NCBI GenBank assembly: GCA_024699855.1
Contig: JAMPIQ010000002.1
Location: 2,914,001-2,978,000 of the forward strand
DNA: 64,000 nucleotides
Direction of reading: 5' to 3'
Origin: Aphelenchoides besseyi
Lineage: Eukaryota; Nematoda; Chromadorea; Rhabditida; Aphelenchoididae
The stretch's first letter is position 1, and every line of letters begins with the position of its first letter. Shown one piece after another: positions 23,671 through 32,789 of this stretch. The notes under the pieces were generated by a model, which made no database searches, was not told the DNA's origin, and was given only the letters and a program-made list of their open reading frames with translations. The position numbers and the translations under genes were made by a program.

Positions 23671-23690
23671 CCATGGCCTTCGGGCCATGG
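23671..23690 (+). other. Conserved UUCG-loop hairpin after the Rep-helicase ORF
   Basis: CCATGGCCTTCGGGCCATGG, a perfect 8-bp stem with a TTCG loop, 90 bases past the stop. It contains two ATG triplets. The hairpin could end or stabilise the long transcript, or control a downstream short ORF. Confidence 0.75.
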
Positions 23691-24140
23691 CATCATTTTC
23701 ATCTTCATCATCGACGGACGGCGATGGTGGACGGCAACAAAAATGGTAAGCAATTTGGTTTATTCAATCTCACGTTTTGTTTCTTCAGATCTCGTACTTT
23801 CGGTTTCTCTACGTACTCAATGATCATGGTTGTCAATGTCAATGAAGTAAGTTCTGACTATTTGCGTTGTTATTTGAACATTCATCGTTCAGATTCTCAT
23901 TCTCCGTTCATGTGCAAACTCAATCGGCTTTTTGAATGGACAGCCGAAATGAAACCGATCACTGCTAAACGATTCTCTTGCGATCGTCTTCATGGATTTC
24001 TACCAACGTCGAACATCTATTGTTATCTTTCTCTTTTCTATTGTACACTGGAAGAACCACATCACAACTGGAGCACCGAACTCACACCTCAGACCGTGTC
24101 TCCATCTTGGGTAAAGGCATGAAGAAAGCAAGTCTCCATC
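23673..24140 (+). other. Spliced-looking conserved segment between the two Helitron genes
   Basis: All three copies keep GTAAG...CAG pairs here (near 23744-23787 and 23849-23892). The middle exon encodes FSTYSMIMVVNVNE in this copy and LSTNSMIMIVDVDQ in the truncated third copy, a pattern of conservative change. Joining the first exon in this copy and the left copy creates a TGA codon, whereas the third copy reads CGG there. An unspliced 149-codon frame also exists. I cannot decide which, if any, is translated. Confidence 0.35.
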
Positions 24141-24453
24141 TTGGGTTCCGGCTGTTCCCGTCTACATTTCAAAGGTGCGAAGGTTGTGATGTCGGTTCCA
24201 AAGTATCCCCAAAATCATATGCGAATAAACGACTCAATTTGTGTTACCCGCAAAACGTGATCGTGTGTGTGTTTTCAACCAATAAAATGCATTTTTTCCC
24301 CATTTGAAAAGTTTGTATACGTTAGTTTTGATTGTGTGATGAGATGTATTGCAAGAGTAAAGATCCTTTTCCTCACTAACAACAAATGCGCCGCGTCTCT
24401 CTATTTTTAGTGTCCGGAGAGCGACCGCATTCGTGCAGCGTTTTTTTTGGAAT

Positions 24454-24558
24454 GAGCGCTCTTTATGCAAATTTGTTCAGAACCAATTAGCGATTGACAT
24501 GTATCAAATTTCGAATAAATCAGAGATACACACGTCGACTACGTAAACTGCATATAAG
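24454..24558 (+). promoter_or_regulatory. Promoter of the Helitron OB-fold gene
   Basis: GAGCGCTC (24454-24461), the octamer ATGCAAAT (24465-24472), CCAAT (24483-24487) and TATAAG (24553-24558) lie in order before the ATG at 24605. The same order and nearly the same spacing occur in the diverged third copy (31470-31557), while most flanking sequence has changed. This supports a real pol II promoter carried by the transposon. Confidence 0.6.
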
Positions 24559-24604
24559 AGGAGTTCGTTCACTTCACTCGGTTATTCAGTTTGTTGTCTT
24601 CAGC

Positions 24605-25896
24605 ATGGCAGAACGTCAATTTCTCAACAACTTTGTGGATTATGGTGACGACGACGACGAAAATTGGAATTATGAAATCAATGGTATGTTTTTGTTTGCA
24701 AAATTGATCACAACTTTTTTAGCAATGGAGAACAGGGACGACGTAAATGTGGTGCATCCACAAAACCAAATAGTCATCCAAGATCGTAAGTTTTGAACTG
24801 CAAAACTTGATGTAAAATCGTTATTTAGAAGTTTCCGCCGAGCCCGACAATCATGCACAACAACAGCATCAACAGGCTCATCAACAAGAACAAGGACATG
24901 AAGCAGCACAAATTGCAGAAGTTGTTCAACAAAATCGTAAGCGTTTATATGGTGAAAATTAACGTAACATTGTTGTTCAGCTAACGCGCCAGTTGTCGAT
25001 CGCGTAGCTCAAATTGCAAACGAAGTCGATGGTACGTTTTTACATCTCAATACATTTGACAAACATGCTTTAGTTGAGGCTCATGACTACGAAATGGCTC
25101 AGCCGTTTTTCGATCAATCTCTCGAACAAGGTTTGATTGCAGAGTTGTTCTTACGTTTAACATCTATTCAATTGCAGCAGACGATTTGACGTGCGCAGAT
25201 GAACTCGCTACTTTTGAACCAAAACAACAAAATATGTCTATTTTATTATCATTACTTTCGTTTACATGATATTTCAGGAACGTTCGTTTGACCGTCATAC
25301 GAGTCGACGGTGTGAAACGTGTGGGAACTCAACTTCTGCCGGTCTCCACAGTTTTGGCAACGAACAACGACGGAAGTTCGGTTCTTATCGAAGCGTGGCG
25401 AGACGACGCCGAGCGATTGGTTCGCGAAGTTCGACCTGATTTCAATGCAACTTTTTCGTGCCTAAAAGTTGCCGATGTTAACCCGGCGTTCAACACGGGA
25501 AACGTTCCGTTCAAGCTGGTCTATGGTCGTCAATCGAACGTCACAAACCTGTCACCGAACGTTGTCGCATCTCAAGAGGCGCCGATGATCAACCTATCCG
25601 ATGCACGTACTCAGCTCGGAAAGTTCCGATCAACCTGTTACGTGAAAGTTGTGCCGAAACTGTTGAATGGGTTCTTCCATGGACACGTCGTGACAAAAGA
25701 TGTAGCATCACCGGTTCAATTCACGCTTCTTCCACACCCATTGTCAATAGGATGCGAAATTGAAATTTTGGGCACGTGGAAAGACGTGTCTATTGACGTT
25801 GAAAAGTACAAAATTACCGGACGATCGATCGAACAAAACAGCCCAATCCTGCGTGTCTTCCGCACTCCTCAACGCAAACGTCAATTACCTATGTAA
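24605..25896 (+). CDS. RPA-like OB-fold protein of the right Helitron
   Basis: Likely single-strand DNA-binding partner of the Helitron Rep protein. Seven exons restore one frame: starts at 24605, junctions near 24687/24722, 24786/24829, 24936/24980, 25031/25074, 25131/25178 and 25236/25279, stop at 25894-25896. The N-terminal part is acidic (DYGDDDDENW) and Gln/His-rich, so probably disordered. The C-terminal 200 residues begin NVRLTVIRVDG and contain SVLIEAWRDD and an aromatic/beta pattern like the RPA70 DNA-binding OB fold. The diverged third copy has YELTLSSRSEV at the matching place, close to RPA. The tail ends in a basic RKR stretch. The last intron uses a weak donor (GTCTAT). A polyadenylation signal lies at about 25924. 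Confidence 0.7.
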
Positions 25897-26072
25897 AACT
25901 TTTTGTTAATGTTTGTTTTTTGGAATAAATTTAGGTTTTATTATCGACACGGTTTTTGATGAACGATTAAAAGATCTACTTTATGTGATACTTTATACCA
26001 TTTCTTATAAACAAAATGTCCATAAAAAGCATGTGTGGAAGAAATTTGGTAAATTCGACGTTATACAAAATA

Positions 26073-26106
26073 GGCCCCCCGAAGGGGGGGCCACGAGACA
26101 TACTTG
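26073..26106 (+). other. Helitron 3' terminal hairpin and CTTG end
   Basis: GGCCCCCC-GAAG-GGGGGGCC (26073-26092) followed after 10 bases by CTTG (26103-26106). The third copy ends in the same way (32798-32833). Confidence 0.7.
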
Positions 26107-26403
26107 TTTGTATAAATTTGATTAATTTACCATTTTTAGGCAACAAACTTCATGAATTTATGGGTTCCCATCATTCTTTGCACAATCGTCGGACATATAT
26201 TGTCAAAGTGTTGGGATACCCCGCGAAATCGAAGACATCGTTACTTTCCTTGAATCTTTCCGATATCATGTGTTATCTTAGCGTTATCCTTGTAATGTTT
26301 ACCCAATGAATTAAACGATTCTCACATTATAACACTCGAATTTCTCTTCACACAAACATCTGTGATTTCAACCATCATGTGCATCGTTGGCCAACGGAAA
26401 CAA
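26107..26403. other. Sequence between the Helitron end and the next gene
   Basis: About 300 AT-rich bases with no recognised gene. It is probably the 3' side of the minus-strand membrane-protein gene that ends at 26404. Confidence 0.4.
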
Positions 26404-27064
26404 CTAAAGTGATGGGTTTGGACCAAAGTAATCTTTGAAGTTTGCAGTCCAACTCTTTCGATCATAACACGTGATTCCTCGATATATGATTCGAACGAAC
26501 GGAAATGAACGTTGAAATCGAAATGCTCGTAGGAATCCCATGTACGTAATGTTCTTGCCGACAAAAAACCCAAGATTGACGACGAGCATTCCGGTAAGAA
26601 CAATCACCAACTAAGATCAATGGTTAAATTGATTGTACAAAAACGAACCGTCATCGAAGAACTGTAGACGTTTGATGCGATTCCAAAAAGATAATCACGA
26701 TTCAAATATTTTTTCTAAATTACAGTCGCTCAATTTCTTCCAGGTTACTTACGACCACAAAGTTGACACATCGTATAATGTAGTCATGAACCCAAATATC
26801 AGACGACCATTCAATCTCTTCGATTCCAAGCTGAACGAACGGAACAGTGGTCATGAGACAGAAGAAATTTGTTAGCACAAGCCAAAAGATGAACAAATTG
26901 AACTGCTTGTGATTCTTGTAGTGAACACACGTTCCCCTAAAAGTGTTATCAGGAAGTGTAGTTTTCACTAAACGAACATTACAACACAGTGATGATCCAT
27001 TCGTGGATAGCACAGATTGCACATCCAACAATGACTCGCGCGTTCCGGCTTTAGGGCTCGACAT
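26404..27064 (-). CDS. Four-span membrane protein resembling a voltage-sensor domain
   Basis: Exons 27064-26753, 26714-26649 and 26610-26404 give 194 residues in one frame. Hydrophobic segments lie at about residues 62-84 (FIFWLVLTNFFCLMTTVPF), around 100, and 128-145 (IVLTGMLVVNLGFF). They are followed by a segment with regularly spaced arginines (FLRAFRFQRSFPFVRIIYRG) like an S4 voltage sensor. That layout (S1-S4, no pore) recalls voltage-sensor-only proteins such as Hv1, but residues specific to that family are not evident and the identity is open. The start sits behind a TTTTAG acceptor only about 50 bases after the upstream gene, which suggests an operon. It could also be a fragment of a larger channel. 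Confidence 0.5.
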
Positions 27065-27114
27065 GTGGTACAAATTTTTCCACTAAAATTGAATGAAAGA
27101 ACATCAAAAAAAAG

Positions 27115-27414
27115 TTACGCGTGATGCTCGTTGCTTCCGGTCAAAGAGATCAGTTCTTGGCGTATTTGTTCAATGTGCCACAAGGGATCTCGATCGAGAT
27201 CAACAACTTCTGGAATGTTGTAGATGGCCGACCGAGGTGTGAAATGTGAGACGATTACGCTGAACAAACTTCCAACCACAAGCATAAACAAAACGGCAAA
27301 AATCGGAGCGATTACCGAATTCCCAATGTTCATCATGAAGCCCAAGAAGATCGCAGTATAACATTGATAGAGAATCCAACTGACTGCCGATAACACAAAG
27401 AATTGCAAATTCAT
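27115..27414 (-). CDS. Small membrane protein upstream in the same operon
   Basis: A 99-residue open frame starting MNLQFF just behind a TTGTTAG acceptor. It has two strong hydrophobic stretches (residues about 4-28 and 35-60, with FAVLFMLVVGSLFSVIV) and a polar, acidic tail ending in GSNEHHA. The next gene begins about 50 bases downstream. No family is recognised. A mariner-like element has inserted about 110 bases upstream, so a missing 5' exon cannot be excluded. Both genes may be parts of one channel-like gene split by rearrangement. Confidence 0.45.
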   Translation of the reverse strand: MNLQFFVLSAVSWILYQCYTAIFLGFMMNIGNSVIAPIFAVLFMLVVGSLFSVIVSHFTPRSAIYNIPEVVDLDRDPLWHIEQIRQELISLTGSNEHHA

Positions 27415-27527
27415 TTCTCTAACAACCAAACTGACTGTTAGCGTTCAAATCGAAATGAGAATATTGAAATTTGTATGTATGTTGTTTTATCTGTTCTGTT
27501 AAGTAAATGTCGGAATTTTGAATAATA

Positions 27528-27714
27528 CAGTGTGTCCCAGCGAATTTCGAACATTTGAAGGGCTTATAACTTTCTTCATAGCCAACCGATTTTGATGCGC
27601 TTTTTTGTGCCCGATCGCAAATTTTATGCCATTTTGTTTCATGTCAACAAATCTTTGAATTTCATTTTGGAAGGTGCCGTAAATTTGATTTTGGCGAAAT
27701 GAACGCTTTTTCCT
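27528..27714 (+). repeat. Left terminal inverted repeat
   Basis: Matches the inverted right repeat with few differences, including G-T at the fourth base of the terminus. Confidence 0.92.
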
Positions 27715-27733
27715 TTCTTTTTGTTTTGTCAAA

Positions 27734-28918
27734 ATGGAGTGGTCGGCCCAAGAAAAAGCGTTTTGCGCAATCGTTTACGCTCAAACCAAAAGTCCGACTA
27801 CAGTTCAACAACGATTTCGGCAACATTTTAAATTAACTCGTCATGCTGATGTACCATCGAAAAGCATGTTTAATCTGTGGATGAAGCAATTGCTTGAACG
27901 TGGGCATTTGTTGCGAAAAAAGAAAGAAGTGCGAGGGTTTGTTTCATGAAACGTTTCTCAAATTGCTTTTCAGTTCATCAGGGTTTGACGACATTGTTTT
28001 GAACGTTCTGTGCGCTGTTCAAGAAGACTCCAATCGATCAGTTCGTGAAATCGCAAATCTTTTCGACAACGTCTCAAAAAGTACGGTACACAAAATCCTG
28101 CAGGTACCCCAGTTTTCGTTTTTTCATTCTTTGTCCAGGCTCAAAAATTCCATCCATACAAAATGCGTCTTCTGCATGAAATTCCGCCCGAAACTCCTCA
28201 AATTCGTATAGAGCATGCGATTCATTACCTTGGACTCATCGACGAAAACGAAGACTTCTTGAAAAATCTCATATTCACCGATGAAGCTCACTTTGAAATG
28301 CATGGCCAACTAAACAACCAAAATTTTCCATACTGGAGTGATCGAAACCCCAGCTGGTAAGAAGTTCGGTTGAACTGCAATAACAGAAAGAATCACAGGT
28401 TTCGAGAAAAACCACTCCATTCCTTTCGCCTGACGGCCTGGGCAGCCATAAGCAGAAGCGGAGTTGTCGGTCCATTCTTTTCTCGCGAAAATGTCACTGG
28501 AAATTCTTACTTGACATTGTTGCGTGATCAGTTCCTTCCGGCAGTTGAGCATTGGCCCAACTTCTCCAAAATTGTTTTGATGCACGATGGTGCACCGCCA
28601 CATTGGGCGGTTGCGGTTCGTCAATGGTTAGAGCAAACTCTGCCATTATGTTGGATGGGTCGTGGAAGCCCAAACAAACCACCACCAATTCGCTGGCCAC
28701 CGTACAGTCCTGATCTGAATCTTTGTGATTTCTTTTTATGGGGGTACGTCAAAAGTCAAGTGTACCGGTCTCAACCAAACCATCTGAACGAACTTCAAGA
28801 GCGCATTGAGAACGTTTTCGCACACTATCCTCAAGAAATGGTGAACCGTGCTATTGACGATTACGAACGTCGACTTGAAAAGGTGATCGACAATAACGGT
28901 TTGAGTGTTGAAATTTGA
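27734..28918 (+). CDS. Mariner-like transposase with three short introns
   Basis: Cut-and-paste transposase. Exons 27734-27936, 27974-28103, 28139-28356 and 28399-28918 total 1071 nt, 356 residues without a stop. The introns are 35-42 bases and GT-AG. The N-terminal helix-turn-helix part (about residues 1-110) includes SVREIANLFDNVSKSTVHKIL. Catalytic aspartates are seen in IFTDEAHF, VLMHDGAPPH and SPDLNLCDFFLW. The gap between the second and third (taken as the Asp of LCDFF, aligned with PSDY of Mos1) is 46 residues, longer than the 34 of classic mariners, with an insert rich in Pro (NKPPPIRWPP). Ends are intact, so it may be active. Confidence 0.9.
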
Positions 28919-28992
28919 ATGAAAATTCCACATTTTTGTCTTGACCAAGTCGTGAAAAAAGCGGACGGAAAAAGACTGAGAAGGAAAAGTGA

Positions 28993-29180
28993 GCGGAAAA
29001 AGCGTTCATTTCGCCAAAATCAAATTTACGGCACCTTCCAAAATGAAATTCAAAGATTCGTTGACATGAAACAAAATGGCATAAAATTTGCGATCGGGCA
29101 CAAAAAAGCGCATCAAAATCGGTTGGCTATGAAGAAAGTTATAAGCCCTTCAAATGTTCGAAATTCGCTGGGACACCCTG
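28993..29180 (-). repeat. Right terminal inverted repeat
   Basis: Inverted match of 27528-27714, ending CACCCTG next to TA. Confidence 0.92.
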
Positions 29181-29472
29181 TAGATGTTTAAGGGTTTAAT
29201 TTGGAACGATTGAGACTAATGGTAAAAATACAATTAAAACTGGAAACAAATTATGTGATTGGGAATTAGAGGCGGAGTTTGATTATTGGGTATCAACTGA
29301 CCCAAAAAGTTATAGTCATCGGAATGGAACAGAAAGAGGCTATGTGCACTGGCATAAAATTTTATTATTTTATATATTGCGATATTTTTGAAAGGCTTAA
29401 GGTAAGAAGTGACTAGAGCTATAACTGTTTGAAGGAGTGGAATAACTGCTTTTAAAGCAACTGGAAAAGTGG

Positions 29473-30669
29473 ATTGCTGCGTTGTTGTTGCCCAATGGAC
29501 GAACGTGCCACAAAACATTTGGACTCAGTGTTCCACTTGACCGCGATTCGAACTCAACTTTGACTCCCAACAATCGCGGCGGTAAAATGTTGATGCAAGC
29601 AGATGTGATCATTTGGGATGAAGCACCAATGACCGCTCGTTATGCACTCGAAATCGCAGACCGCAAACTCAGAGAACTGATGAGAAGTGGCCTACGTTTT
29701 GGAAGCAAAATCATAGTCCTTGGAGGCCACTTTCGACAAATTCTCCCAATTCTGAAGTACGGTACCATCGGCGAAACCATCAATTTGTCCATTTGCTCAT
29801 CAACTTTGTGGAATCAGTTTGAAAAATTGAAATTGACTACCAACATGCAAACCAAACCGAACGAAGTTGAATTTGCTGATTTCCTGAAACAAGTCGGAGA
29901 AGGAACACTAAACAACGAAATCGAACAAATCAACTTACCATCTCACTGTTTAGTTGGCTAAAACTTGGAACAAGAAATCTTCGGCAAGCTGATTGAAAAC
30001 AAACAGTTCAACGACATGGGAAACTCGGCGATTTTGGTATCAAAACACATTGGCGTCCGCGAGTCAAACGAAAAAATCTTGAATATGTTAGATGGTCAAA
30101 CCAAAACCTACCTTTCAATCAACACGGCCATTGATGCTGAAAACTGCGACGACAATACACTTCTGTTACCAGAGTATTTGAACATGACCGAAGAAGGATC
30201 ATTGCCGCCGCACAAACTGGTGCTCAAGAAGAACGCGGTCGTGATTCTGATTCGTAATTTGTCACAAAAAGACGGTTTGTGTAAAGGTACCCGATTTTTG
30301 GTTTTGGCAATGAATGACCATTCAGTTGACTGTCAGATATTAACAGGACATCACGCTGGCGAACGACACATCATTCCACGTATCAACAATACGATTGATT
30401 ACCGTGGAATGTTCCAACTGAACCGCAAGCAATTTCCATTGAAATTAGCCTTTGCAATGACAATCAACAAGAGCCAAGGACAAACATTCGAACGAGTTGG
30501 ACTGAATCTCGAGCACCACGTATTCGAACACGGCCAACTGTACGCCGCTTTGTCGCGAGCTCGATCTTGGGATTCTGTTAAAATTTTCGTTCCAACAAGC
30601 AGTCGACAAACTCCAACAGGCTGTTTAGTTAAGAATATTGTGCATCGCGAGATCTTCAAACGTCTATGA
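29473..30669 (+). pseudogene. Truncated Helitron helicase
   Basis: Encodes the helicase from just after Walker A to the C-terminus: IIWDEAPM, LGGHFRQILP (Asp replaced by His), TINKSQGQTF and ALSRARSWDSV. A TAA at 29960-29962 replaces the CAG codon of the right copy. Parts match the right copy almost exactly (GNNRGG region, LVLAMNDHS) while the segment near 29650-29740 is different from both, so the copy is mosaic. Confidence 0.9.
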
Positions 30670-30758
30670 ACAACAAAACAACTGAAAGAATCGGAATTTT
30701 GTGAAAACAAACGAAAATAGTAAAGCAAAACAAATCTCCAAAAATTCAAGTACCAAGT

Positions 30759-30778
30759 CCGTGGCCTTCGAGCCATGG
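30759..30778 (+). other. UUCG-loop hairpin, third copy
   Basis: CCGTGGCCTTCGAGCCATGG, 90 bases after the helicase stop. One change keeps pairing as G-U and one weakens the base pair next to the loop. Confidence 0.6.
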
Positions 30779-31469
30779 CATCATTGTGCTTCCGTTTACC
30801 GACGAACAGCGTTGGACGACAAGAAGAACGGTAAGCGCGTTGTTTTTCCATTTGTGTTGTTCAGGAGTTGTGCTTTCGTTCTCTCCACGAACTCAATGAT
30901 CATGATTGTCGATGTCGATCAAGTAAGTTTTGGCTATTTGTTTTGTCGTTTAACATCAATCTTTCAGTTTCTTATTTTTCTGCGCATGTACAAACTCAAT
31001 CGGCTATTTGGATCGACAATCGTAATGAAACTATCGCTGCAAAACGATACTCACGCAATTATCTATTGCCTTCCTCTTCCTTTCAATTGTACACTGAAAG
31101 AACCACATCACAACCAGAGCATCAAATCTGCTCATCAGACCGTGTCTCCACCTTGGGTTTGGCTTGCCCGTCTACATCTCAAAAGTGTGCGAAGGTTGTG
31201 ATGTCGGTTCCAAAGTATCCCCAAAATCCTCTCGTTGTGAATAAACGAATCGATCCATGTTTACTGTTAAACGCAATTGTGTGTGTTGTCAACCGATGAG
31301 ATACATTGCTACTGAAGAGTTTGTAGACGTTGGTTTTCAATGTGTAATGCAATGAATTGCAAGTTGAAAAAAATCTTCTTCCTCTTACGTAACAAATAAT
31401 TGGGAGCCGCGTCTCTGTTTATGTTATGTGTGCAGAAGGCGACCGAAAGTGGGCGGTGTTTTTTTTAAT

Positions 31470-31557
31470 GAGCGCTCTATGCAAATTTGTTTACAACCAA
31501 TCAACACCGGACACCTTTCAAATTTTAAACCACGTGGAAAATCGAAGAGTATAAAAG
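31470..31557 (+). promoter_or_regulatory. Promoter of third-copy OB-fold gene
   Basis: GAGCGCTC (31470-31477), ATGCAAAT (31479-31486), CCAAT (31497-31501) and TATAAAAG (31550-31557), in the same order as in the right copy. Confidence 0.6.
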
Positions 31558-31763
31558 CAGAGGATTTTCATTTGTGTTGAACTCTTCGAATCAATCTACA
31601 TGGGGAAGAAGTGTCCGAAAGCGTCTGTTTAAAAGCCGGCAAACAATCATCGTGTGATTCCAGAACCACCACCATTACCGCCTTTCTATGCTATGAATAA
31701 AGATAACATGATCCGCCTGTGAATGGAGGTGGTGCGATCCCGTCGTTTACATCACACGGTTAC

Positions 31764-32469
31764 ATGGAACAGGTCGACACAACCACTGGTCTTGAAGCAG
31801 TGTAAGTTCTACCTTCACATTTATTACTAAACAACATCACGTTTCAGCAAAGTCACGGTCAACGTAATCCGTGCCGATGGGATCAAGAAACCTATCAACG
31901 GAATTCCGGTTACGGTGATTCTCGGATCGCTTGCCGATGGACGTTCTATTCAAATCAAAGCTTGGCGCGAAATGGCAAGTCAACTTGCGAATCCATGTCG
32001 ACTCGACCGCAAGATAACCATCGATTTTCTGCGTTGTACATCCGTCAAGAAGAGCTTCAACAATGGCGATTTTCTATACGAACTAACTCTTTCGAGTCGT
32101 TCTGAAGTCATCGACCATAGTCCAGCAGAGAAGACGCAACGTGATGCCAAGGAAGTTACTTTGGACGATTTGCCGAATGCCATTGGGGAAGATATCGGTA
32201 TGTTTTCGAAAACCAAATTACGCAACCGATTGCCATATTTCAGTCACCACGGCTTTCATTCGAAAAGTACAGCGCTCCAAGAATGGCGTTCGTCTTGGTA
32301 CGGTTGTAAATGGCTCAAGCATGTGCACGATCAAATGCAAGACATGCAAGTACCGATGATTCGCGGGCAACAAGTTCGAATTTATGGACGTTCCCGCTTG
32401 CCGGGTACCCTCATGGTTTCCCGCTACGAAGTGAACGAAGAAAATGGTCTTTTTTGTTGTTATAGTTAG
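31764..32469 (+). CDS. Diverged RPA-like OB-fold gene of third Helitron
   Basis: Exons 31764-31801 and 31848 onward encode KVTVNVIRADG, SIQIKAWREMA and FLYELTLSSRSEV, aligning with the right-copy OB-fold protein and with RPA70 DNA-binding domains. A possible intron at about 32195-32244 improves the match just after it (TTAFIRKVQ...NG). The later match (RGQQVRIYG) is then in another frame, so the 3' part may be broken. The acidic N-terminal exons of the right copy are not evident upstream. The protein is far more diverged from the other copies than the helicase part. Confidence 0.5.
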
Positions 32470-32789
32470 GGTTAGATTGTTGTTTTCTGTTATTAGGAAA
32501 TATAAATTCTGTTGTTTATTATCGTTTCAAATTGTTAGAAGACAAAAGAAATTGTTGTCTTAGAACTTGGATTTAGAAAAGAGTTTATTTCACTAGACAA
32601 TTTTTACAACTAAACGGAACCATTAGGAGTGTAGGGAATGGGATGAAACGAATAAAGATAACAACATTCAGTAGCCTTTGTTGTGATGTGAAGCGGTGGA
32701 GAGAGATTGCCATAATCGTGTCGAGACAGAAACTTTTTGGAAATTGGTCAAGTATAGGATGAGATCATGACATTGATGCTCGGTGTCAA

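Larger units (their letters stand above)
18225..26106 (+). mobile_element. Right Helitron, apparently complete
   Basis: About 7.9 kb running rightward. Order: protease-Rep-helicase ORF (18266-23581), UUCG hairpin (23671-23690), a spliced-looking short ORF region, a promoter (24454-24558), the RPA-like gene (24605-25896), and a GC-rich terminal hairpin followed 10 bases later by CTTG (26073-26106). A hairpin about 10-12 bases before a CTRR-like end is the standard Helitron 3' signature; here the end reads CTTG. No terminal inverted repeats or target duplication are expected. The 5' end is placed only roughly, by loss of similarity to the left copy. Confidence 0.85.
27528..29180 (+). mobile_element. 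Mariner-like transposon with long terminal inverted repeats
   Basis: 1653 bp flanked by TA on both sides (27526-27527 and 29181-29182). Ends read CAGTGTGTCCCAGCG and, inverted, CAGGGTGTCCCAGCG. The terminal inverted repeats are about 187 bases (27528-27714 and 28993-29180) and almost identical, so the copy is young. The transposase gene fills the interior. Confidence 0.93.

Noticed and set aside
26073..26092. GC-rich hairpin as a bacterial-type terminator
   Set aside because: It lies at the end of a Helitron with the correct spacing to CTTG and recurs in the third copy.
28100..28400. Frameshifts in the mariner transposase
   Set aside because: All three breaks are removed by 35-42-base GT-AG introns that restore the expected motifs.
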